Of a stretch of 10,013 bases of DNA, positions 1 through 5,222 are shown one piece after another (position 1 is the stretch's first letter; the number at the start of each line of letters is the position of its first letter). The notes beneath the pieces were generated by a model. That model ran no database searches, was not told the origin of the DNA, and saw nothing but the letters and a program-made list of their open reading frames with translations. Source of the DNA: RI-242 sp038246255 (lineage in GTDB: Bacteria > Planctomycetota > UBA1135 > GCA-002686595); assembly GCA_038246255.1 (NCBI GenBank), contig JBBRWC010000128.1:1-10013 (forward strand), read 5' to 3'. The translations under genes and the position numbers were made by a program.

Positions 1-92
1 CCTTGAGCGCCTCCCTCGATCCCGCGCCCGGCTCCGACCGGGCGGGAGACGTTCCCGGCCCCCGGGCGGCTCGTCCCGCGCACTGGCCGGTC

Positions 93-140
93 GACCCCGC
101 GGGGCGGCGCGACCCCGCGGGGCGGCGCGATCCCGCCGCC
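93..140 (+). repeat. 18-bp tandem repeat, in frame with tatC
   Basis: The unit GACCCCGCGGGGCGGCGC occurs twice exactly (93-110 and 111-128) and a third, decayed copy starts at 129. Read in the tatC frame it encodes DPAGRR, DPAGRR, DPAAED. The unit is six codons long, so copy-number changes would keep the frame. This is compatible with translation as part of a disordered N-terminal extension, but it could also be untranslated leader DNA. Confidence 0.8.
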
Positions 141-158
141 GAGGACGCGCCGTCGCGC

Positions 159-233
159 GACCGCCCGGAGAGCGACCGCCCGGAGAGCGACCGCCCGGAG
201 AGCGACCGCCCGGAGAGCGACCGCCCGGAGGAG
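159..233 (+). repeat. 15-bp tandem repeat, in frame with tatC
   Basis: The unit GACCGCCCGGAGAGC is present in four exact copies (159-173, 174-188, 189-203, 204-218), and a fifth copy at 219-233 differs only in its last three bases. In the tatC frame each unit encodes DRPES, giving a charged, proline-rich stretch. It ends 12 bases before the likely tatC ATG. Its last, altered copy supplies the GGAGGAGG that may serve as the tatC ribosome binding site. Confidence 0.9.
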
Positions 234-234
234 G
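227..234 (+). promoter_or_regulatory. probable ribosome binding site for tatC
   Basis: GGAGGAGG lies 11 bases upstream of the ATG at 246, slightly longer than the ideal spacing. It is the only strong Shine-Dalgarno-like sequence I found before any gene start in this window, and it supports ATG 246 over a start further upstream. It arises from the degenerate end of the 15-bp repeat, so it could be coincidental if the repeat is itself translated. Confidence 0.5.
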
Positions 235-245
235 GGGGGCCGCGC

Positions 246-1235
246 ATGAGCCTCGGAGAGCACCTCGACGAGCTGCGCAAGCGCCTGTTCATCGGCGTGG
301 TCGGCATGGCGCTCGCCTTCGCCGTGGCGTACGGCTTCCAAGACCGCACGTTCGCCATCGTGCTGCGCCCGCTGCGCCAGGCCGTGACGTGGCTCAACGC
401 CGACCTCGAAGCCGCCTACGACAAGCGGCTCGCCGCTGACCCGGACCTCGATCCGGCGCTCTTCTTCGAGCTGACACGCGAGGGCGACCGTCGACTGCGC
501 GAGTCCAACCTCGAACTCGGATCGGCCCACGACACTGGACTCGCCGCAGATCAGGACCTCGATCCGGAGCGTGTGCTCGAGTCGACTCGGGGTAGCGCCC
601 GTCGCCTGCGCGAGCCCATCGACACACGCCCCCAGGCGACGGGGCCCGGCGAAGCCTTCATCGGCAACCTCAAGGCGGCGTTCTACCTGTCCTTGTTCGT
701 GGGCGGGCCGATCATGCTGTGGCAGTTGTGGCTGTTCATCGCCGCCGGCCTTTATCCCGCGGAGCGCCGCGCGGTCCTCGCCTACATCCCGACGAGCTTG
801 ATCCTCTTCGGCGCCGGCACGTTGTTCGGCTACTTCGTGATGGTGCCCTACGCGATCTACTTCCTGAACACGTCGATCGACCTGACGCAGGTGCGCCCGG
901 ATTTCCGCTACGCGCAGTACTTCAGCTTCCTGTCGTCCTTGTGCATCGGGCTCGGCGCGGTGTTCCAGCTTCCCGTCCTGATGGCGGCGCTGGCGCGGGT
1001 AGGCATCGTCGCCTCGGCGACGTTCGCGAAGTGGCGCCGGCACTTCATCGTGCTGGCATTCGTGGTCGCGGCAATCCTCACGCCGCCCGACCCGTTCACC
1101 CAGTCGATCATGGCGGTGCCGATGGTCGTCCTCTACGAACTCGGCATCTTGGCCGGACGGTTCGTCGAGCGGCGCGAGCGGCGCAAAACATCGGCTGCGG
1201 GTGCCGCGGCGACAGGATCCGCGCCCAAGCCATGA
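246..1235 (+). CDS. tatC: Sec-independent (Tat) protein translocase subunit TatC
   Basis: Inner-membrane receptor of the twin-arginine translocation system, which binds RR signal peptides and works with TatA/TatB to export folded proteins. From ATG 246 the protein is 329 residues; typical TatC is about 250. The N-terminus has the family motif HLDELRKRL (6-14), with E9 and R11 matching the signal-peptide-binding E15/R17 of E. coli TatC. TM1 is about 14-31. PGEAF, the LWQLWLFIAAGLYPAERR segment, a VPYAIYFL helix and LTPPDPFTQ follow, as expected for the six-helix core. The excess length is mainly an insertion in the first periplasmic loop (58-131), consisting of two 37-residue tandem copies. 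The frame is open back to the window edge (TTG at 3), so an N-terminal extension of 81 or more residues is possible. ATG 246 is preferred because it fits the family start and has GGAGGAGG upstream. The stop overlaps the cinA start (ATGA). Confidence 0.93.
   Translation: MSLGEHLDELRKRLFIGVVGMALAFAVAYGFQDRTFAIVLRPLRQAVTWLNADLEAAYDKRLAADPDLDPALFFELTREGDRRLRESNLELGSAHDTGLAADQDLDPERVLESTRGSARRLREPIDTRPQATGPGEAFIGNLKAAFYLSLFVGGPIMLWQLWLFIAAGLYPAERRAVLAYIPTSLILFGAGTLFGYFVMVPYAIYFLNTSIDLTQVRPDFRYAQYFSFLSSLCIGLGAVFQLPVLMAALARVGIVASATFAKWRRHFIVLAFVVAAILTPPDPFTQSIMAVPMVVLYELGILAGRFVERRERRKTSAAGAAATGSAPKP
417..638 (+). repeat. tandem 37-codon duplication within tatC
   Basis: Two adjacent 111-bp segments (417-527 and 528-638) encode residues 58-94 and 95-131 of TatC. 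The first 29 residues of each align without gaps, with 17 identities by eye, including LAAD.DLDP in both copies and RRLRE at residue 29. The copies have diverged, so this is an old duplication and not a recent slippage product. The segment lies between TM1 and TM2, which faces the periplasm in TatC. Confidence 0.85.
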
Positions 1236-2536
1236 ATGTTTTGCCGAACGCGGTGCGCGGTGACGCCGCGGTGCTCGCCGTGGGCGACGAACTGTTGTGC
1301 GGAACGCACGCCGACCTCGACACACCCATCGTCGCTGCGGCGCTCCGGGACGCTGGGCTGAGCGTCGGGGAGACGGCAATCCAGCCCGACGACGTGGACG
1401 CGATCGCCACGCGGCTGGGTGACCTCGTGGTCGGCCGCCGGCTCGTTGTGACGACCGGTGGGCTCGGACCCACCGACGACGACGTGACCCGCGATGCCAT
1501 CGCGAAGGTTGCGGGAGTACCGCTCGAAGAACGCTCCGCGGCGTGGGCGGCGATCGAGGCGCGCTTTTTGGCGCGTGGGATCGAAGTGCCTCACAGCAAC
1601 CGGCGCCAGATCCTGCTGCCACGCGGGGCCGAGCTGCTGCCCAACGCGCTGGGGACGGCGCCCGGATTCTGGGTCGAACTCGCGAACGGGACCGTGGTCG
1701 CGGCGTTGCCGGGGCCGCCCTCGGAGTGCGCCGGAATGTTGGCTGCGGAGCTCATGCCGCGGGTGCGTGCGCGGCTCGGCGGCGGCGAATCTGAAGTCCG
1801 CGCCGCGTTTGCGCTGTTCGGCCTCAGCGAATCGAGATTTGCCGACCTGCTCGGCGACTGGATGGCGCGCGGTGTCGATCCGCGCATGGGTGTGTCCGCC
1901 CGGGACGGCATCCTCGCCGTGAAGTTCGTGGACCGCGGCGCCCAGGCGCAAGCGCGTCTCGCCGACCGCACAACGGAGTTCCGCGCCCGCTTTGCGGCGC
2001 ACATCTTTGCCGAACGCGACTGCAGCCTCGAGGAAGTCGTGGTCGAGTTCGCCCGCAAGGCGGTCGTGAAAATCGCGGTCGCAGAGTCGTGTACCGGCGG
2101 ACGGGTCAGCGAGCGACTGACGCGCGTGCCCGGCTCGAGCGCGGTTTTCGAAGCGGGTTACGTCACCTATTCGAATCGGGCTAAGGAGCGCACTCTGGGT
2201 GTCCCCGGCGCGCTGATCGACAGGTTTGGCGCCGTCTCACCCGAAGTTGCAACGGCGATGGCGGAGGGTGCGCTGCGGGCGAGCGGCGCGGACCTCGCGG
2301 TGGCGATCACCGGTGTGGCTGGCCCGGACGGTGGCACCGCGGACAAACCCGTCGGCCACGTGTGTTTTGGACTCGCCGCCGGGACCGGCAGTTCGGCATA
2401 CACCTGCCGGTTTCCGCCGTCGGGTCGCGCGCGGGTGCGCATGCAGGCCACCCAGTTCGCGCTCGACCTGCTGCGGCGCCAACTCCTTGGCATCGGGTTC
2501 GACGGCTTGGGCTGGCCGGCGGGGTCGCGCGGTTGA
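1232..2536 (+). CDS. cinA: CinA family protein: nicotinamide-nucleotide amidase with MoCF-like N-terminal domain
   Basis: Two-domain CinA of 434 residues, a normal length for full CinA. The N-terminal MoCF/COG1058 domain shows VGDELL (17-22), TTGGLGPTDDD (74-84) and LPGPPSE (159-165). In characterised family members this half hydrolyses ADP-ribose or related pyrophosphates. The C-terminal PncC/COG1546 domain shows AESCTGG (284-290) and TGVAGPDGGTADKPVG (360-375). This half deamidates NMN to nicotinate mononucleotide in pyridine nucleotide salvage. The usual DTN after GDELL.G is replaced by DLD. The start is ATG 1232, which overlaps the tatC stop by ATGA and suggests translational coupling. 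The frame is open further upstream inside tatC, but that part does not resemble CinA. Cytoplasmic. The competence link in the name comes from Streptococcus and should not be assumed here. Confidence 0.95.
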   Translation: MNVLPNAVRGDAAVLAVGDELLCGTHADLDTPIVAAALRDAGLSVGETAIQPDDVDAIATRLGDLVVGRRLVVTTGGLGPTDDDVTRDAIAKVAGVPLEERSAAWAAIEARFLARGIEVPHSNRRQILLPRGAELLPNALGTAPGFWVELANGTVVAALPGPPSECAGMLAAELMPRVRARLGGGESEVRAAFALFGLSESRFADLLGDWMARGVDPRMGVSARDGILAVKFVDRGAQAQARLADRTTEFRARFAAHIFAERDCSLEEVVVEFARKAVVKIAVAESCTGGRVSERLTRVPGSSAVFEAGYVTYSNRAKERTLGVPGALIDRFGAVSPEVATAMAEGALRASGADLAVAITGVAGPDGGTADKPVGHVCFGLAAGTGSSAYTCRFPPSGRARVRMQATQFALDLLRRQLLGIGFDGLGWPAGSRG

Positions 2537-2581
2537 TCGGGCAGGTCAGCGGCGGCTCGGCGCGGAACCTCGCCACGGCCG

Positions 2582-2611
2582 TTGACCCGGCGCCCCACGC
2601 GCCGCTATAGT
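2582..2611 (+). promoter_or_regulatory. sigma70-type promoter for tRNA-Gln
   Basis: TTGACC (2582-2587) and TATAGT (2606-2611) are separated by 18 bases, close to the TTGACA/TATAAT consensus. Transcription would begin near 2618, a few bases before the mature tRNA 5' end at 2626. It stands out in this GC-rich DNA. The spacer contains a perfect inverted repeat, CGGCGC/GCGCCG (2588-2593 and 2599-2604, 5-base loop). Confidence 0.7.
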
Positions 2612-2625
2612 TTCGCCCCTCCCGG

Positions 2626-2700
2626 TACCCCGTGGTGTAATCGGTAACACAGCAGATTTTGGTTCTGTTATTTCAGGTTCGAGTCCTGGCGGGGTAACCA
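2626..2700 (+). tRNA. tRNA-Gln (anticodon TTG)
   Basis: A complete cloverleaf can be drawn. The acceptor stem TACCCCG/CGGGGTA (2626-2632 and 2690-2696) is seven perfect pairs. The D stem GTGT/ACAC (2635-2638 and 2647-2650) encloses GG at 2643-2644. The anticodon stem GCAGA/TCTGT has one G-T pair, with loop TTTTGGT (2657-2663) and anticodon TTG at 2659-2661. The variable loop is 4 bases. The T stem TCAGG/CCTGG encloses TTCGAGT. The discriminator is A2697 and CCA is encoded (2698-2700). The anticodon reads CAA and, by wobble, CAG. It has its own promoter and stands alone between cinA and the convergent lipM-like gene. Confidence 0.97.
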
Positions 2701-2711
2701 CTTCGAGCATG

Positions 2712-2726
2712 GCGCAGCGCCTGCGC
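2712..2726. terminator. small hairpin between convergent transcripts
   Basis: GCGCAG-CGC-CTGCGC forms a perfect 6-bp stem with a 3-base loop. It lies 12 bases after the tRNA and 33 bases beyond the stop of the convergent lipM-like gene, where a bidirectional terminator would be expected. There is no T run on either side, so intrinsic termination is uncertain. Confidence 0.3.
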
Positions 2727-2758
2727 GGCGCCGTCGTCGATTCAGCGCCGCCGATGCG

Positions 2759-3532
2759 TCAGCGGCGCGACGGCCGACGCTGCAGCGCGTGGCGGTCCGC
2801 GTGCCAGGCCTGGGTTTCGAGCGCGCGCTCAACCTCGCTCGGATGTGGTTCGCAGGGCTCCAACCCGCCGCCGAGGAGCTCTCCGAGTGCCGTCACGAGC
2901 GCTTCCTCGAGTTCCCGCTCGCGAGCGGGATCGGGAAGGGGCCAAACCGTCGCCACGCCGGGTTCCTCGGGATCGGGGGACAGTTTGATCGAGCCGTGGT
3001 GCAGCACTCGACCAGTGCGGCGGCGCTGCGCGGAACCCACACCCTTCGCAAGCGCCCCATCGCCGCGCCGCGGCCACACGAGGTCGAGGCTGCTCGATGC
3101 GTGGAAACAAAGGCCCGTGCCCGCGGTGTCCGACGCGAGCGCACGGTCTGCGCGCAACTCCGCGCGGATGCCCACGTCGCGGAGCACATCGGCAATCGCC
3201 GCATGCACGCGGCGGTAGCTGCCCGCCACGTCGCCGCGGTACAGCGGATGGTCCGCGGACGCGGCGATCGCGAACGTGAGTTCGCGGTGGTGGTGGATCG
3301 CTCCACCCCCCGTCAGCCGCCGCGCGACCGCGTTCATCTCGCGCGCACGCGGCACATCGACCAGGCGCTGGAACCACCCCAGGCTCAACCCTGGGGGTGT
3401 GAAACCGTAGGTCCGGACGGTAGCGCCAACACCCGCGACATCCCGACCCGCGACCGCATCAAGCAGCGCGCCGTCGAATGCCATTTGGAACGCGACCGTC
3501 CCCGTAGGACCCATCAAGCGCCGGACAGCCAT
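2759..3532 (-). CDS. lipoate/octanoate transferase, LplA/LipM family
   Basis: Member of the BPL/LplA/LipB superfamily that attaches octanoyl or lipoyl groups to the lysine of carrier domains such as GcvH or E2 subunits. From ATG 3532 it is 257 residues. Visible motifs: RRLTGGGAIHHHRELTFAI (71-89), the substrate-binding loop; LCFHASSSLDLV (141-152); and AKGVGSAQRR (162-171), followed by LHHGSI. The Cys in CF (C142) and Lys in KGVGSAQ (K163) match the catalytic Cys and helper Lys of the octanoyltransferase LipM (C150/K165 in B. subtilis), which favours LipM-type octanoyl transfer over ATP-dependent LplA. The C-to-K distance is about six residues longer than usual, so the assignment is not certain. 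It lies directly after gcvH. A GTG at 3565, seven bases after the gcvH stop, would add 11 residues. ATG is preferred, and neither start has a clear ribosome binding site. Confidence 0.85.
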   Translation of the reverse strand: MAVRRLMGPTGTVAFQMAFDGALLDAVAGRDVAGVGATVRTYGFTPPGLSLGWFQRLVDVPRAREMNAVARRLTGGGAIHHHRELTFAIAASADHPLYRGDVAGSYRRVHAAIADVLRDVGIRAELRADRALASDTAGTGLCFHASSSLDLVWPRRGDGALAKGVGSAQRRRTGRVLHHGSIKLSPDPEEPGVATVWPLPDPARERELEEALVTALGELLGGGLEPCEPHPSEVERALETQAWHADRHALQRRPSRR

Positions 3533-3572
3533 GGCGGAGCTTCGCGGATACGGCCCGCGCAGCACGGCGCGA

Positions 3573-3971
3573 TCAGTGGCTCTCGGCCAGCCAGGCTTCG
3601 TACTGGGCGGCGCTCATGAGCTCGCCATCAAGGGACTTCGTCTTCGGCGCGAGGCGGATCATCCAGCCCTCGTTCCACGGGTCGCGCGACAGGATCTCAA
3701 GGTGGTCTTCGATGGCCGGGTTGGCTTCGACGACGGTTCCCGACACCGGTGCGTTGAGGTCGGCGACGGCCTTTACGGATTCGATTTCACCGAAGGTCTC
3801 GCCGGCTTCGACCAAGCGGCCCGCCTCGGGCAGGTCGCAATAAACGAGGTCACCTTCGTTGCCGCTGCACAGTTCGTTGACGGCGAAGTCGGTGATGCCG
3901 ATCAGCACGGTATCGCCATCGGCCTTGATCCACTCGTGGGAGCGCGTGTACTTGCGGTCGTCGGGGCGCAT
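3573..3971 (-). CDS. gcvH: glycine cleavage system H protein
   Basis: Lipoyl carrier of the glycine cleavage system, which shuttles the aminomethyl group from the P protein to GcvT and electrons to the L protein. The 132-residue length is normal. It has YTRSHEW near the N-terminus (8-14), GITDFA (25-30), and the lipoylation motif ESVKAVADLNAPVSG (64-78) with K67 as the lipoyl-lysine. A C-terminal helical segment ends AAQYEAWLAESH. Compared with E. coli GcvH there are about four extra residues after the GITDFA helix (CSGNEGD in place of LGD), plus a second nearby cysteine (C35 and C45), which is unusual. It lies 48 bases after gcvT and immediately before the lipM-like gene, consistent with one transcript. 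No clear Shine-Dalgarno precedes ATG 3971. Confidence 0.95.
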   Translation of the reverse strand: MRPDDRKYTRSHEWIKADGDTVLIGITDFAVNELCSGNEGDLVYCDLPEAGRLVEAGETFGEIESVKAVADLNAPVSGTVVEANPAIEDHLEILSRDPWNEGWMIRLAPKTKSLDGELMSAAQYEAWLAESH

Positions 3972-4019
3972 GGGGAGGAAGCGGGCTTGAGGGAAATGGG
4001 ACGAGATCCGCGCGTGGCT

Positions 4020-5132
4020 TCAGCCGCGCGTGCGCGAATAGAAGGGGAGTTCCTGCACAACGCAGGATTGGCGCTTTCCGCGCAGGTCGAACTCAAGTTC
4101 GGTTCCCGGGCGATCGAATCCGATCGCGACGTACGCGGAGGCGATGTGCTTGCCGACGGTCGGCGATACGGAGCCGGAGCACACGAACCCGATCTCGCGG
4201 TCCGCGGCGTGCACCGTATAACCCTGGCGGGGGACGCGGGGACCGTCACTGGCAAGTCCCACCAGGCGACGTGTGGGCTTCGCGGCGAAAGCGCTCAAGG
4301 CTGCGTAGCCGAGCGTGTTCTTTTTTTCCGGCGTCAGGTTCACGCCGAAGCTGAGGCCCGCTTCGATCGGGTTGAGGCCCGGCCCGATCTCGTGGCCGTA
4401 GAGCGGCATGCCGGCTTCGAGGCGCAGGGTGTCGCGGGCGCCGAGGCCGATCGGCGTAAGTCCCTCGGGTGCGCCGGATTCCACGAGCGCATCCCACACC
4501 CGCGGGGCTTGCGGATTGGGCAGGTACAGCTCGAACCCGTCCTCGCCCGTGTACCCGGTGCGGCTGATGCGCACGCCGTCGATGCCACACACGCGGCCGA
4601 AGCTGAAGCGGTAGTACTTGATGGCGCCCAGATCGACCCCCTCGGTCAGCTTCTCGAGCACCGCCTGCGAGCGCGGCCCCTGCAGCGCGATCATGCCCAG
4701 TTCGTCGGTCCGGTCGATGATCTCAACGCCTTGGAACGGGCCCTGTGCGCGGTGCTGGTGGAGCCACTCGACGTCGACCGCGGTGTTGGATGCATTGACG
4801 ACGACAAAAAGGTGGTCCTGTGCGCGGTACACCAGGATGTCGTCGATCGGGTCGCCGTTTTCGCGGCACAACAGGCCGTAGCGGATCGCGCCGATCGGGA
4901 TCTTCGCCACGTGGTTCGTGGCGAGGCGGTCGAGGAAAGCTTCGCGGTCCGGACCGCGCAGTTCGATACGCCCCATGTGGCCGAGGTCGAACAGACCCAC
5001 ACGCTGGCGCACAGTCGCGACCTCCTCAAGGATCGGCCGGTACTGCACGGGCATTGACCAGCCGCCAAAGTCGATCATGCGTGCGCCGGCGGCGACGTGG
5101 GCGGCGTGCAAGGTGGTCGCTTTCAAAGCCAT
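4020..5132 (-). CDS. gcvT: glycine cleavage system aminomethyltransferase (T protein)
   Basis: Tetrahydrofolate-dependent aminomethyltransferase (EC 2.1.2.10). It releases ammonia from aminomethyl-lipoyl GcvH and forms 5,10-methylene-THF. The 370-residue length matches the family (364 in E. coli). Visible landmarks: GARMIDFGGWSMPVQY (16-31), GLFDLGHMG (46-54), GDPIDDILVY (93-102) containing the conserved acidic pair that includes the catalytic Asp, IALQGP (148-153), RTGYTGEDGFE (191-201), GARDTLRLEAGMPLYGHE (231-248) and SGSVSPT (319-325). ATG 5132 is chosen because homology begins there; the longer open frame upstream does not resemble GcvT. First gene of a gcvT-gcvH-lipM-like run. The coding strand has an A7 run (plus-strand 4321-4327) inside PEKKN, exceptional for this GC-rich DNA; the frame is nevertheless intact. 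gcvP is absent from the window. No glycine riboswitch was recognised in the 90-base leader. Confidence 0.96.
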   Translation of the reverse strand: MALKATTLHAAHVAAGARMIDFGGWSMPVQYRPILEEVATVRQRVGLFDLGHMGRIELRGPDREAFLDRLATNHVAKIPIGAIRYGLLCRENGDPIDDILVYRAQDHLFVVVNASNTAVDVEWLHQHRAQGPFQGVEIIDRTDELGMIALQGPRSQAVLEKLTEGVDLGAIKYYRFSFGRVCGIDGVRISRTGYTGEDGFELYLPNPQAPRVWDALVESGAPEGLTPIGLGARDTLRLEAGMPLYGHEIGPGLNPIEAGLSFGVNLTPEKKNTLGYAALSAFAAKPTRRLVGLASDGPRVPRQGYTVHAADREIGFVCSGSVSPTVGKHIASAYVAIGFDRPGTELEFDLRGKRQSCVVQELPFYSRTRG

Positions 5133-5163
5133 GGGGGGCGAAGAGTCTACCAATCGGCCTGGG

Positions 5164-5175
5164 GGGGCGCGCCCC
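5164..5175. repeat. 12-bp perfect palindrome in the gcvT/propeller-gene divergent spacer
   Basis: GGGGCGCGCCCC is a perfect self-complementary 12-mer, preceded by three more G residues. It lies near the middle of the 90-base spacer between the divergent starts at 5132 and 5223. It could be an operator shared by both genes or only a GC-rich coincidence. No convincing -35/-10 pair was found for either direction in the spacer. Confidence 0.4.
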
Positions 5176-5201
5176 GGCCCACCGGGCGAGATAGGTTTGA
5201 G

Positions 5202-5217
5202 GGCGGGATAACCCGCC
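5202..5217 (+). promoter_or_regulatory. hairpin immediately before the start codon of the secreted-protein gene
   Basis: GGCGGG-ATAA-CCCGCC forms a perfect 6-bp G+C stem with a 4-base loop and ends five bases before ATG 5223. In an mRNA it would cover the ribosome binding region, which holds no other Shine-Dalgarno sequence. It may restrict translation or mark a protein-binding site; neither is shown. Confidence 0.4.
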
Positions 5218-5222
5218 GTGCC

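Noticed and set aside
719..1231. Upstream extension of the cinA frame into tatC
   Set aside because: The extra residues are arginine- and histidine-rich shadow sequence. CinA homology begins at ATG 1232, which overlaps the tatC stop as ATGA.
2626..2700. tRNA as an integration site for a mobile element
   Set aside because: No integrase gene and no repeat of the tRNA 3' end were seen in the window; both flanks are housekeeping genes.
3531..5057. A 508-codon open frame on the plus strand
   Set aside because: It is opposite gcvH and gcvT, both unmistakable by motif. Its product has no recognisable domain and is a codon-bias shadow.
5133..5222. Glycine riboswitch ahead of gcvT
   Set aside because: The leader is only 90 bases and lacks the paired aptamer core expected of the glycine riboswitch; only generic G+C hairpins are visible.
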